The notes under the pieces: model-generated | The model's database searches: none | What the model saw: the letters and a program-made list of their open reading frames with translations, nothing else | What the model was told of the DNA's origin: nothing | Translations under genes and position numbers: made by a program | Assembly: GCA_910587555.1 (NCBI GenBank) | Contig: CAJULV010000026.1 | Coordinates: 1-49,960, forward strand | Source: an uncultured Acetatifactor sp. | GTDB lineage: Bacteria > Bacillota > Clostridia > Lachnospirales > Lachnospiraceae | Length of the DNA: 49,960 nucleotides | Direction: 5' to 3' | Part shown: positions 35,024-44,038 of the stretch, one piece after another | How positions within the stretch are numbered: the stretch's first letter is position 1 | How the letters are laid out: every line of letters begins with the position of its first letter

Positions 35024-36478
35024 ATGATGAACAAGGAGTTAATGGAAGCGCTTGATATTTTGGAAAGGGAAAAGGAAATCAGCAAGGAAACTTTGTTTGA
35101 GGCGATTGAGAACTCATTGCTGACTGCCTGCAAGAATCATTTTGGCAAGGCGGACAATGTGCATGTCGAGATTGACAGGGAGACCTGTGATTTTCTGGTG
35201 TATGCGGAGAAGGAGGTCATGTCTTCGGAAGAGGAAGTGGAAGACCCCTGCCTGCAGATTTCCCTGGACGATGCAAGAGAGCTTTCCGCCAGGGCAAAGG
35301 TTGGCGACATGCTCCATGTGGAAATCAAGTCCAGGGAATTCGGGCGGATTGCCACCCAGAATGCAAAGAACGTAATTCTTCAGAAGATTAGGGAAGAAGA
35401 GAGAAGCGTAATCTATAACCAGTACTATGAAAAGGAACGGGATGTGGTGACGGGCGTGGTCCAGCGCTACCTGGGCAAGAATGTCAGCATTAACCTGGGC
35501 AAGGCGGATGCCATGCTGAATGAAGGGGAACAGGTGAAAGGAGAGACTTTCCGCCCTACGGAGCGTATCAAGGTATATGTTTTGGAAGTGAAAAATACGC
35601 CAAAGGGTCCCCGAATCAATGTGAGCCGCACCCATCCGGAACTGGTAAAGAGATTGTTTGAATCCGAAGTCACGGAGATCCGGGACGGCACCGTGGAGAT
35701 TAAGAGCATCGCACGGGAAGCGGGAAGCCGTACCAAGATCGCCGTGTGGAGCAATAATCCCAATGTAGACGCGGTGGGTGCCTGTGTCGGTATGAACGGC
35801 GCCAGGGTCAACGCCATTGTGGATGAACTTCGCGGGGAGAAGATAGATATCGTAAACTGGGATGAAAATCCCGGCAATCTGATACAGAATGCCCTGTCTC
35901 CGGCAAAGATCGTAGCCGTGTTTGCGGACCCGGACGAGAAGACGGCGAAGGTGGTGGTTCCCGATTACCAGCTGTCCCTGGCAATCGGCAAGGAAGGGCA
36001 GAACGCCAGGCTGGCGGCCAGGCTGACAGGTTACAAGATTGATATAAAATCAGAGACACAGGCAAAGGATGCTCCCGGCTTCCGCTATGAGGACTACATA
36101 GAGGAAGACTATGGAGAGTACGACGAGTATGATGAATACGATAATGACGGCTACGACGAGTATGAGAAAGAGGACGGGCAGGAAGAAGCGTTGACAGAGT
36201 ACGCGGAAGAGGAAGTCCCAGATACGTATGAGGAGTACGCGGAAGAGGAAGCCCCGGATACGTATGAGGAGTACGCGGAGGAGGAAGCCGCGGATACGTA
36301 TGAGGAGTACGCGGAGGAGGAAGCTGCGGATACGTATGAGGAGTACGCGGAGGAGGAAGCCACGGATACGTATGAGGAGTACGCGGAGGAGGAAGCCACG
36401 GATACGTATGAGGAGTACGCGGAAGAGGGAAGCCCGTATACGTACGAGGAAGAGGCCCAGGATAGCGAGACTCTCTGA
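35024..36478 (+). CDS. nusA: Transcription termination/antitermination factor NusA with acidic repeat tail
   Basis: About 484 residues. The N-terminal RNA polymerase-binding domain (MNKELMEALDILEREKEISK) is followed by the S1 domain (about 135-200) and two KH domains (FESEVTEIRDGTVEIKSIAR, GKEGQNARLAARLTGYKID). The normal Bacillota protein would end near residue 370. Here a strongly acidic tail follows, including seven 12-residue repeats of the type YAEEEAADTYEE (about 393-476). ATG 35024 and the adjacent ATG 35027 are both possible starts, with GGAGGAA directly before. NusA acts in pausing, termination and rRNA antitermination. Confidence 0.96.
   Translation: MMNKELMEALDILEREKEISKETLFEAIENSLLTACKNHFGKADNVHVEIDRETCDFLVYAEKEVMSSEEEVEDPCLQISLDDARELSARAKVGDMLHVEIKSREFGRIATQNAKNVILQKIREEERSVIYNQYYEKERDVVTGVVQRYLGKNVSINLGKADAMLNEGEQVKGETFRPTERIKVYVLEVKNTPKGPRINVSRTHPELVKRLFESEVTEIRDGTVEIKSIAREAGSRTKIAVWSNNPNVDAVGACVGMNGARVNAIVDELRGEKIDIVNWDENPGNLIQNALSPAKIVAVFADPDEKTAKVVVPDYQLSLAIGKEGQNARLAARLTGYKIDIKSETQAKDAPGFRYEDYIEEDYGEYDEYDEYDNDGYDEYEKEDGQEEALTEYAEEEVPDTYEEYAEEEAPDTYEEYAEEEAADTYEEYAEEEAADTYEEYAEEEATDTYEEYAEEEATDTYEEYAEEGSPYTYEEEAQDSETL
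36200..36451 (+). repeat. Seven 36-bp tandem repeats in the nusA tail
   Basis: Units of 36 bp start at 36200 and every 36 bases up to 36416. Each encodes a variant of YAEEE(V/A)xDTYEE. Units 3 and 4, and 5 and 6, encode identical peptides. The last is diverged (GSPYTYEE). The frame is kept by the unit length. Confidence 0.95.
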
Positions 36479-36602
36479 ACCGGAAACATGGCATCTGAGC
36501 GTATGAAGAAGATGACGGATATACGGAGCAGGGACGAACGGAAATGAAGGAAATGGGGAAACGTGAAGGGACACGGGTTCCTGACAGGGAGTAAACGATT
36601 AT

Positions 36603-36875
36603 ATGGCAAAAAAGGTTCCTTTAAGGCAGTGTGTGGGCTGCGGTGAAATGAAGGGAAAACGGGACATGATGAGAGTCCTGAAAACAGCCGAAGATGAGAT
36701 CTGTCTGGATGTAACAGGCAAGAAGAACGGAAGAGGCGCATATGTTTGTAAGAGCAGGGAATGCCTGCGGAAGGCAAGGAAAAACAAGGGCCTGGAGCGT
36801 TCGTTCAAAATGAGTATTCCCGGTGAGGTGTACGATACTTTGGAGGAGGAATTTAATAAGCTTGAGGCAGAATAA
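36603..36875 (+). CDS. rnpM: YlxR family RNA-binding protein (RNase P modulator RnpM)
   Basis: 90 residues with the family signature RQCVGCGEMKGKRDMMRV near the N-terminus and GRGAYVCKSRECLRKARK in the middle. The surface is basic. YlxR proteins, always encoded between nusA and infB in Bacillota, have been described as RNase P modulators. The C-terminus overlaps the start of the next gene by 14 bp. The ribosome binding site is weak (AGGGAG about 12 bp upstream). Confidence 0.93.
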   Translation: MAKKVPLRQCVGCGEMKGKRDMMRVLKTAEDEICLDVTGKKNGRGAYVCKSRECLRKARKNKGLERSFKMSIPGEVYDTLEEEFNKLEAE

Positions 36876-37182
36876 GGTTTTATCGCTTCTGGGAATGGCC
36901 ATGAGAGGACGCAATCTGGTCAGCGGTGAATTTCAGACCCTGGAAGCAATCAGGAAAGGCTCCGCCATGCTGGTAATCATAGCGGAGGATGCGTCGGATA
37001 ATACCAGAAAGTTGTTTGCCGATAAATGTACCTGGTACCAGGTGCCGATGGTGTATTATGGGACGAAGGAGACATTGGGAAAGGCAATCGGAAAAGACTT
37101 TCGGTCATCATTGGGCGTATGTGAAGCGGGATTAGCGGATGCGATTATGAAACAACTGAAAGAGGAACAAAGCGCCGTTTAA
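36862..37182 (+). CDS. ylxQ: L7Ae/YlxQ family RNA-binding protein, TTG start
   Basis: 106 residues beginning (M)RQNKVLSLLGMAMRGRNLVS, the expected N-terminus of YlxQ. The L7Ae/L30e fold contains SAMLVIIAEDASDNTRKLF and YYGTKETLGKAIGKDF. I chose TTG 36862 because it matches the family start, GGAGGAGGA lies upstream, and it overlaps rnpM in the usual coupled way. The longer in-frame ATG at 36823 lacks homology. Family members bind kink-turn-type RNA; the cellular role is unknown. Confidence 0.88.
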   Translation: MRQNKVLSLLGMAMRGRNLVSGEFQTLEAIRKGSAMLVIIAEDASDNTRKLFADKCTWYQVPMVYYGTKETLGKAIGKDFRSSLGVCEAGLADAIMKQLKEEQSAV

Positions 37183-37201
37183 GGCAGAAATGGAGGAAAG
37201 C

Positions 37202-40200
37202 ATGGCGAAAGTAAAGGTACATGAACTCGCTAAGGAACTAGAGGTGCAAAGCAAAGATATTCTGAGCTTTTTGCAGGGAAAGGGAATCGAAGCAAAGGCT
37301 GCACAGAGCTCTATAGATGAAGATGCCTCACAACTGGTGCGGAAGGCTTTCGGCAAGGGTGCGAAGAGTGTCCCCGAGAGGGCGGAAGTACCCCGGAAGA
37401 AGGAAAGTATAAAGGAAGGAGCACCGAAAGCTGCCGTGAAAGAAGCCACCAAAGCCGCAAAGCCGGCGGAAACGCCGTCAGGTGATGCGCCGAAAAAGAA
37501 GAAGACGATAATATTTGTGAGTAACCCGCAGAATTCGAAAATGCAGGGACAGCGCCCGGCTCAGGGAGGGAATAACGGCGGTAAACGCCAGGGGCAGAAT
37601 GCAGGCCAGAACCAGGGCGGACAGAACAGGTCTCAGAGCGGACGGGGAGACAGGAATGAACGCCGCGACAGGAACGAGCGCAAGACGCAGGTACAGCCTA
37701 CCGTGCGTATCAAACCGCTGACACCGCCGTCACCTACCCCCTCCGTTCAGATGGTGCCTCCGAAGCCCCAGCAGCCCAAGGCACGTACCGAACAGGCGGA
37801 AGTACGCAGGCAGCAGGCAGCTGTGGAAGAACAGCGGATACAGGAACAGAAGCTTCAAAACGAGAAACTTCAGGTCGAGAAACCACAGGCCGAGAAACTT
37901 CAGGTCGAGAAACCACAGGCCGAAAAACTTCCGAGCGAGAAAGTACAGAGCGAAAAGCCTCAGACCGAGAGAACCCAGGTTCAGAGTATGTCGGATGAGA
38001 AGCCGAGGAATGACAGAACTTCGGGCGAGCGCAGCCAGGGCGGGCGGCCCAGGGGCGACAGGGTGCAGAATGAGCGTCCCCAGGGAGACAGAAACCAGGG
38101 CGACAGGTCCAGGAGAGACAGAAACCAGGGCGACCGTTTCAGAGGGGAGCGTTCCCAGGGGGACCGCTATCAGGGCGGAAGGCCTCAGGGGGACGGCAGC
38201 GGCCAGGACAGACAGGCCAGAACCGGGCGTTATCAGGGTGAGCGCGGGCAGGGAGGATATTCCCAGGGTTCTGCGGATAACCGGGACGGCCGCGGCCGGG
38301 ACAACCGCGGTTACGGCAGCACTTACGGCGGCCAGGGTGCGGGCCAGGGCAACAGGCAGGAGAGAGGACAGTTCCAGTCAAGAGGAGGCAGCGGACAGAA
38401 TGGCAGACCTCAGGGAGACAGGCAGAACGGATTTCAGAGAGGCGGCAGGCCGGGCGCTCCGGGTGCTGCAGGCGATCGCCGCGGTCCGGGCGCAGGCCCG
38501 GGTGCTGGGCGCAGTTTTAACGGCAGCCCGCGCGACGGCAGAGGCACTGGAGGGCAGGGAACTGGATTCCGGGATAATAAACCGTCTAAGAGCTTTGCAG
38601 GAGAGGCTCCGGGCAAGGATATGGAGAAGAAGCGCGAGGAAGAAAAGAGACGCGCAAACAGCCAGGAAAAAGGCAAGCGCTCCAAGAAAGACCATATTTA
38701 CGAGGAGGACGATGTAGCCAGGAAGAAACCCGGCAGGTTCATCAAGCCCGAGAAGAAAAAAGAGGAAGTGGCAGAGGAAGTCATCAAGGTAGTTACGCTG
38801 CCTGACAGAATCACGCTAAAGGACTTTGCCGATAAAATAAAGATACAGCCTTCCATCATTGTGAAGAAGCTGTTCCTGGAAGGAAAGATCGTGACCGTAA
38901 ACCAGGAAATCTCCTATGAAGAGGCGGAGAATATCGCCATGGAGTACGAGATTCTCTGTGAGAGGGAGATCAAGGTTGACGTGATCGAGGAGCTGCTGAA
39001 GGAGGGCGACGAGGACGAAGGCACCCTGGAGGAGAGACCGCCTGTTATCTGCGTCATGGGGCATGTTGACCACGGTAAGACTTCCCTGCTGGATACCATA
39101 CGGAAGACCCATGTCACCGACAGGGAAGCCGGCGGTATCACACAGCATATCGGTGCTTATACCGTGACCATCAACGACAGGAAGATTACCTTCCTGGATA
39201 CGCCGGGCCATGAGGCATTTACAGCCATGCGTATGCGCGGAGCCAATTCCACGGATATCGCGATTCTGGTTGTGGCGGCAGACGACGGCGTCATGCCCCA
39301 GACCGTGGAGGCCATCAGCCATGCCAAGGCAGCGGGTATCGAGATTGTGGTGGCTGTGAATAAGGTTGATAAGCCTTCGGCCAATATTGAACGTGTCAAA
39401 CAGGAACTGACGGAATACGAGCTGGTTGCCACCGACTGGGGCGGCAATACGGAATTTGTACCCGTGTCGGCGAAGACAGGGCAGGGAATTGATGATTTGC
39501 TGGAGACGATCCTGCTGACTGCCGATATCATGGAGCTGAAAGCGAATCCCAACAGACGCGCCAGAGGCCTTGTTATCGAGGCAGAGCTTGACAAGGGCCG
39601 CGGGCCTGTGGCCACGGTCCTGGTACAGAAGGGTACGCTCCATGTGGGAGACTTCGTTTCCGCGGGCGCCTGCAGCGGTAAGGTCAGGGCCATGATAGAC
39701 GATAAGGGCAGAAGGGTGAAGGAAGCCACACCCTCCACGCCGGTTGAAATCCTGGGATTGTCAGATGTTCCCAGTGCAGGAGAAGTGTTCCTGGCGCATG
39801 AAAGCGACAAAACGGCGAAATCCTATGCAGAGACCTACCTTGCGCAGAACAAGGAGAAGATGCTGGAGGAGACCAGGAGCAGGATGTCTCTGGACGATTT
39901 GTTCTCGCAGATTAAGGAAGGCAACCTGAAGGAGCTGAATCTGATTGTAAAGGCGGATGTACAGGGAAGCGTGGAAGCGGTGAAGCAGTCCCTGCTGAAG
40001 CTTTCCAACGAGGAGGTTGTGGTCAAGTGTATCCATGGCGGCGTGGGCGCCATCAACGAGTCCGACGTGACGCTGGCAAGTGCTTCCAATGCCATCATTA
40101 TCGGATTCAATGTAAGGCCGGATTCCACTGCGAAGGCCACGGCTGAACGTGAAGGTGTAGACGTAAGGCTGTACAGAGTCATTTATCAGGCCATCGAGGA

Positions 40201-40534
40201 TGTGGAAGCTGCCATGAAGGGCATGCTGGATCCCGTATTTGAGGAGAAGGTCATCGGCCATGCGGAGATCAGGCAGATATTTAAGGCTTCCCAGATCGGA
40301 AATATCGCAGGTTCCTATGTGACGGACGGTATTTTCCAGAGAGGCTGCAAGGTCCGCATTACCCGCGGAGACGAGCAGATATACGAAGGCAGCCTGGCTT
40401 CCCTGAAGCGGTTTAAGGATGATGTGAAGGAAGTAAAGGAAGGCTTCGAGTGCGGGCTTGTGTTTGAAGGCTTTGACAAGATTCAGGAATTTGACGTGGT
40501 TGAGTCCTATATTATGGTGGAAGTGCCGCGCTGA
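37202..40534 (+). CDS. infB: Translation initiation factor IF-2
   Basis: 1110 residues, longer than most Bacillota IF-2 because of a very long low-complexity segment (about 60-520). That segment is first Lys/Gln/Glu-rich, then made of Arg/Gly/Gln/Asp units such as RGDRNQGDR. The N-terminal IF2N domain begins AKVKVHELAKELEVQSKDIL, and a second IF2N repeat starts near ITLKDFADKIKIQPSII. The G domain begins around residue 620 (GHVDHGKTSLLDTIR, then DTPGHEAFTAMRMRG and NKVDKP). Domains II-IV reach the C-terminus. It recruits initiator tRNA to the 30S subunit. ATG 37202 has GGAGGAAAG directly upstream, better than ATG 37190. Confidence 0.97.
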   Translation: MAKVKVHELAKELEVQSKDILSFLQGKGIEAKAAQSSIDEDASQLVRKAFGKGAKSVPERAEVPRKKESIKEGAPKAAVKEATKAAKPAETPSGDAPKKKKTIIFVSNPQNSKMQGQRPAQGGNNGGKRQGQNAGQNQGGQNRSQSGRGDRNERRDRNERKTQVQPTVRIKPLTPPSPTPSVQMVPPKPQQPKARTEQAEVRRQQAAVEEQRIQEQKLQNEKLQVEKPQAEKLQVEKPQAEKLPSEKVQSEKPQTERTQVQSMSDEKPRNDRTSGERSQGGRPRGDRVQNERPQGDRNQGDRSRRDRNQGDRFRGERSQGDRYQGGRPQGDGSGQDRQARTGRYQGERGQGGYSQGSADNRDGRGRDNRGYGSTYGGQGAGQGNRQERGQFQSRGGSGQNGRPQGDRQNGFQRGGRPGAPGAAGDRRGPGAGPGAGRSFNGSPRDGRGTGGQGTGFRDNKPSKSFAGEAPGKDMEKKREEEKRRANSQEKGKRSKKDHIYEEDDVARKKPGRFIKPEKKKEEVAEEVIKVVTLPDRITLKDFADKIKIQPSIIVKKLFLEGKIVTVNQEISYEEAENIAMEYEILCEREIKVDVIEELLKEGDEDEGTLEERPPVICVMGHVDHGKTSLLDTIRKTHVTDREAGGITQHIGAYTVTINDRKITFLDTPGHEAFTAMRMRGANSTDIAILVVAADDGVMPQTVEAISHAKAAGIEIVVAVNKVDKPSANIERVKQELTEYELVATDWGGNTEFVPVSAKTGQGIDDLLETILLTADIMELKANPNRRARGLVIEAELDKGRGPVATVLVQKGTLHVGDFVSAGACSGKVRAMIDDKGRRVKEATPSTPVEILGLSDVPSAGEVFLAHESDKTAKSYAETYLAQNKEKMLEETRSRMSLDDLFSQIKEGNLKELNLIVKADVQGSVEAVKQSLLKLSNEEVVVKCIHGGVGAINESDVTLASASNAIIIGFNVRPDSTAKATAEREGVDVRLYRVIYQAIEDVEAAMKGMLDPVFEEKVIGHAEIRQIFKASQIGNIAGSYVTDGIFQRGCKVRITRGDEQIYEGSLASLKRFKDDVKEVKEGFECGLVFEGFDKIQEFDVVESYIMVEVPR
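37861..37920 (+). repeat. Exact 30-bp direct repeat within infB
   Basis: Positions 37861-37890 and 37891-37920 are identical, and a diverged third copy follows from 37921. They encode EKLQVEKPQA-type decapeptides in the low-complexity segment. The region downstream to about 38570 is also built of short Arg/Gly/Asp-rich imperfect repeats. Confidence 0.93.
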
Positions 40535-40625
40535 GGAGTACCGGGGAAGTACCGTATGTTCGGGACGGACAGGAATCGGAGCAGTATGGCGGAGGCTTTG
40601 CGCTTATGGGATTTATAGGAGATAT

Positions 40626-41039
40626 ATGAGAAAAAACAGTGTGAAAAATACCCGTATCAACGGGGAAGTACAGCGTGTTCTGGCGGAAGTTATCAGGGGG
40701 GAAATCAAGGATCCCCGGATAAGCCCCTGGACCAGCGTGGTGTCCGTGGAGGTGGCGCCGGACCTGAAGAGCTGTAAGGCCTGGATCAGCGTGCTTGGAA
40801 ATGAAGAAGTCAGAAAGGCCACGCTGGAAGGCCTGAAGAGCGCGGAAGGCTTTGTCAGGAACAGGCTGGCTAAGGTGGTGAACCTGCGCAATACGCCGGA
40901 GATTACCTTTGTGATGGACCAGTCCATTGAATACGGGGTCAATATGTCGAAGAAGATTGACGAAGTAATAGCACAGGATGACGAAGCGTCCAGGAACCGG
41001 GAGGATGACGGGGAACCGGCGGAAGGCTGTGATGACTGA
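40626..41039 (+). CDS. rbfA: Ribosome-binding factor A
   Basis: 137 residues. RbfA motifs are RINGEVQRVLAEVIRGEIKD, PWTSVVSVEVAPDLKSCKAW and LAKVVNLRNTPEITFVMDQS. It is a KH-like 30S maturation factor needed in cold adaptation. ATG 40626 follows AGGAGA. The frame extends upstream to 40458 into infB but without homology. The acidic C-terminus (DDEASRNREDDGEPAEG) is a short extension. Confidence 0.95.
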   Translation: MRKNSVKNTRINGEVQRVLAEVIRGEIKDPRISPWTSVVSVEVAPDLKSCKAWISVLGNEEVRKATLEGLKSAEGFVRNRLAKVVNLRNTPEITFVMDQSIEYGVNMSKKIDEVIAQDDEASRNREDDGEPAEGCDD

Positions 41040-41192
41040 TATATCAGTGCATCGGGTAATGGCATTTTTGTGTAAAAGCAGCCATTCTGTGTTATAGTGA
41101 CGGAAAACTGCCGAAGAGGTTTGCCGCGGCAGTTTGGGAGGAAACGGGCAAAAGATGTCCGGAATGAAAAGTTTGGGAAGGGAAGTGAAGGA

Positions 41193-42185
41193 ATGAATTT
41201 GAATATATTAGCGGAATGCAGCGGGGCAGGGCGGATCGGTATCAGCGGGCATGTCAGGCCGGACGGCGACTGTGTGGGCGCCTGCCTGGGGCTGTGGCAA
41301 TACCTCTCGAAATGCCTGCCCCAGGCGGAAGTGAAAGTTTTTCTGGAGCAGCCGGCGGAAATTTTCAGGGAAATCAGGGGTTTTGAGGAGATTCACTCCG
41401 ATTTCCCCGAGGAGGCGCCTTTCGACGTGTTTTTCGTGATGGACTGCGCTGCGGACAGGCTGGGAGAGGCCGGGAAATATGCCGGGGCAGCGGCAAAGAC
41501 GATTAACATTGACCATCATATCAGCAACCAGGGAAGCTGCCGGCTCAATGTTATCAGGCCGGATGTGGGATCCTGCTGTGAAGTGCTGTACGATCTGATG
41601 GATCCGGAACAGCTTGACAGGGAGATGGCCATGGCCATTTATGTGGGGATGATACATGATACGGGTGTATTCCAGTATTCCAATACCACCCCGGCAACCC
41701 TGGAAAAGGCGGCCAGGCTGATCGGCTATGGCTTTGATTTTCCCAGGCTGATACAGGAGACTTTTTACCGGAAAACCTATGTGCAGGCGCAGATCATGGG
41801 AAGGACGCTTATGGAGAGCATCCGTTTCCTGGGAGGAAGATGCATCGTCAGCGCCATTGACAGGAAGTCTATGGAGTTTTACCATGCGGAACCCAAGGAT
41901 TTGGACGGCATTGTGAATCAGCTGCGCAATATTGAGGGCATTGACTGTGCGATTTTTATGTACCAGACAGGCGTGCTGGAGTACAAGGTGAGTATGCGTT
42001 CCGGTGAAAAGGTGAATGTGGCGGAGGTGGCTGCCTATTTCGGCGGCGGCGGGCACGCGCGCGCGGCGGGGTGTACCCTGTCAGGGACATTCCATGACTG
42101 TGTGAATAACCTTTCCTTACATATTGAAAAGCAGTTGAAGAAATGGGAAACAGAGCATGATAAACGGGATAACGGTGATATATAA
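41193..42185 (+). CDS. nrnA: DHH/DHHA1 phosphoesterase NrnA (oligoribonuclease/pAp phosphatase)
   Basis: 330 residues. The DHH domain has GHVRPDGDCVGACLGLW, FVMDCAADRLG and INIDHHISNQG, which bear the manganese-binding Asp/His residues. The C-terminal DHHA1 domain ends with the substrate-binding GGGGHARAAGCTL. NrnA degrades nanoRNA and 3'-phosphoadenosine 5'-phosphate. ATG 41193 has GAAGGGAAGTGAAGG upstream. A -10-like TATAGT at 41093-41098 without a good -35 may give an extra promoter. It overlaps truB by 29 bp. Confidence 0.93.
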   Translation: MNLNILAECSGAGRIGISGHVRPDGDCVGACLGLWQYLSKCLPQAEVKVFLEQPAEIFREIRGFEEIHSDFPEEAPFDVFFVMDCAADRLGEAGKYAGAAAKTINIDHHISNQGSCRLNVIRPDVGSCCEVLYDLMDPEQLDREMAMAIYVGMIHDTGVFQYSNTTPATLEKAARLIGYGFDFPRLIQETFYRKTYVQAQIMGRTLMESIRFLGGRCIVSAIDRKSMEFYHAEPKDLDGIVNQLRNIEGIDCAIFMYQTGVLEYKVSMRSGEKVNVAEVAAYFGGGGHARAAGCTLSGTFHDCVNNLSLHIEKQLKKWETEHDKRDNGDI

Positions 42186-43062
42186 GGAAGCAGGCTTTAC
42201 TTCCCATGATGTGGTGGCGAAAATGCGGGGAATCTGCGGGCAGAAGAAAATCGGTCACACGGGGACCCTTGACCCCATGGCTACGGGCGTACTGCCTGTA
42301 TGTCTGGGAAATGCGACCAGGCTGTGCGATATGCTTGCAGACAGGGATAAAGAGTATGCGGCGGAGCTGCTCCTGGGCGTGGAGACCGATACCCAGGATA
42401 CCACGGGACGGATTCTGGCGGAGCATCCCGTGGAAGCTACGGAGGCGCAGGTCAGGGAAGCAGCGCTTTCTTTTATGGGAGATTATAATCAGGTTCCGCC
42501 CATGTATTCCGCCCTGAAGGTGAACGGAAAGAAGCTCTATGAGCTGGCGAGGGCAGGGAAGGAAGTGGAGCGGAAGGCGCGCCCTGTGGTGATCAGGGAA
42601 CTGGAGATACTGGAGTGTGCCCTTCCGCTTGTCCGTTTCCGGGTTGTCTGCTCCAAGGGCACCTACATCAGGACGCTCTGTGCGGATATCGGCGGGAAAT
42701 TGGGATGCGGCGGCGCAATGGGCAGGCTGGAGCGGAGCCGGGTGGGCGACTTCTGCCTGGAGAATGCGTATACTTTGGGACAGATGCAGCAGCTGAAGGA
42801 CGAAAACAGGCTTCAGGAAGCTGTGCTGCCCGTGGACAGTGTATTTACGCGGTGTCCGCTACTCCATATGCAGGAGGAGTACCGCAGCCTGGCGGACAAC
42901 GGCAATGCGTTCCGTGCAGAGCAGACCCGGGAGAAGGAAATCCATGCTCCGGGGAGATGGGTCCGCGTGTATATGCCGGATGAAAGCTTTGCAGGCATCT
43001 ATGCCTGGGAGCCTGAGCGGGAGCGTTATAAGCCTGTGAAAATGTTTTTGGAGAAAGCATGA
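42157..43062 (+). CDS. truB: tRNA pseudouridine-55 synthase
   Basis: 301 residues. The catalytic motif GHTGTLDPMATGVLPVCLG (aspartate in TLD) lies near residue 40. VYKEAGFTSHDVV-type N-terminal and SKGTYIRTLCADIG segments are diagnostic. The C-terminal PUA-like part is present. It isomerises U55 in the T-loop of most tRNAs. The start lies within the last codons of nrnA, so translation is coupled. Confidence 0.96.
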   Translation: MINGITVIYKEAGFTSHDVVAKMRGICGQKKIGHTGTLDPMATGVLPVCLGNATRLCDMLADRDKEYAAELLLGVETDTQDTTGRILAEHPVEATEAQVREAALSFMGDYNQVPPMYSALKVNGKKLYELARAGKEVERKARPVVIRELEILECALPLVRFRVVCSKGTYIRTLCADIGGKLGCGGAMGRLERSRVGDFCLENAYTLGQMQQLKDENRLQEAVLPVDSVFTRCPLLHMQEEYRSLADNGNAFRAEQTREKEIHAPGRWVRVYMPDESFAGIYAWEPERERYKPVKMFLEKA

Positions 43063-43072
43063 ATTCTGCCCT

Positions 43073-44026
43073 ATGGCAAATGTTTTGGAGCGTGAGTATA
43101 TATTGGAAATCATAGCAAATACAACGGATATTTGTTTGCGAATAGAGACGGCAGCCGCCATCGGAAAATTTGATGGGATACACATCGGCCACAGAAGGCT
43201 TCTGGAGGAGATATTGTCCCGCAAAAAAGATGGACTGGCTGCCTGTGTTTTTACCTTTGACCCGCCTCCGTCGCGCTTTTTCGGCAGCCCGGACGGCAGG
43301 GAACTGACCACGCGGGAGGAAAAGAGGCTTCTCTTTGAGAGGATGGGCGTGGATATCCTGATTGAATTCCCGCTGGACCGGGTAACTGCAGCCACGCCGC
43401 CCGTGAGCTTTGCCAGGGACATCCTGGCGGGGCAGATGAATGCGCGCTTTGTGGCCGCGGGGGCGGATCTGTCCTTCGGCGCCGAAGGGGCGGGAAATGC
43501 CGAACTGCTGCGGGAAATGAGTACACAGCTGGGTTTTGCATTCAAGACCATAGACAAGGTTTGCCTGGACGGGGAGGAAGTCAGTTCCACGTTGGTGCGG
43601 GCGAAGGTGGAGCAGGGGGAGATGGGGGCGGTTTGCAAGCTGCTTGGGATGCCCTATCTGGTTGCCGGGAATGTGGTTTGGGGGAACCAAATCGGCAGAA
43701 AGCTCGGCTTTCCGACAATTAATATACTTCCTGACAAAAACAAACTGCTTCCGCCGAACGGTGTCTATTTTTCCGGTGTATACGTCGGCGGGAAAAGCTA
43801 CCGCGCTATTACAAACGTGGGATATAAACCTACAGTGGCGGATGGTAAGGTCATGGGAGTGGAGTCCTATCTCTATGATTTTGACCAGGATATCTACGGG
43901 CAGCCCGTGGAGGTGTCTCTGTATTCCTTCCACAGGCCGGAGCGGAAGTTTGAGAGCGTGGAGGCTCTGCGCAGGCAGCTGGAGGCTGATATTGCGGCGG
44001 GAGCATCCCGTTTCGGCAGTCCGTGA
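43073..44026 (+). CDS. ribF: Bifunctional riboflavin kinase/FAD synthetase
   Basis: About 317 residues. The N-terminal FAD synthetase (adenylyltransferase) domain has IGKFDGIHIGHRRLLEEIL and FTFDPPPSRFF. The C-terminal riboflavin kinase domain begins near GNVVWGNQIGRKLGFPT and continues with LLPPNGVYFSGVYV and NVGYKPTV. It makes FMN and FAD. ATG 43073 has no good ribosome binding site. A TTG at about 43106, with GGAG upstream, would fit the family N-terminus better, so the first dozen residues are uncertain. It follows truB by 10 bp. Confidence 0.93.
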   Translation: MANVLEREYILEIIANTTDICLRIETAAAIGKFDGIHIGHRRLLEEILSRKKDGLAACVFTFDPPPSRFFGSPDGRELTTREEKRLLFERMGVDILIEFPLDRVTAATPPVSFARDILAGQMNARFVAAGADLSFGAEGAGNAELLREMSTQLGFAFKTIDKVCLDGEEVSSTLVRAKVEQGEMGAVCKLLGMPYLVAGNVVWGNQIGRKLGFPTINILPDKNKLLPPNGVYFSGVYVGGKSYRAITNVGYKPTVADGKVMGVESYLYDFDQDIYGQPVEVSLYSFHRPERKFESVEALRRQLEADIAAGASRFGSP

Positions 44027-44038
44027 AAAACATCTGAA

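Noticed and set aside
36200..36451. Regular 36-bp spacing that resembles a CRISPR array
   Set aside because: The units are contiguous coding repeats with no spacers between them, within nusA.
35808..36574. Several minus-strand open frames over the nusA tail
   Set aside because: They arise from the 36-bp repeats read in other frames, giving monotonous Pro/Thr or Leu/Arg repeats without start signals.
37995..38717. 240-codon Arg/Ala-rich open frame on the plus strand within infB
   Set aside because: It is a frame shadow of the GC-rich repeated linker of IF-2, with low-complexity Arg/Thr/Ala composition, no ribosome binding site and no recognisable domain.
40458..40625. N-terminal extension of rbfA into infB
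   Set aside because: Homology to RbfA and a good ribosome binding site begin at 40626. The extension is a frame shadow of the end of infB.
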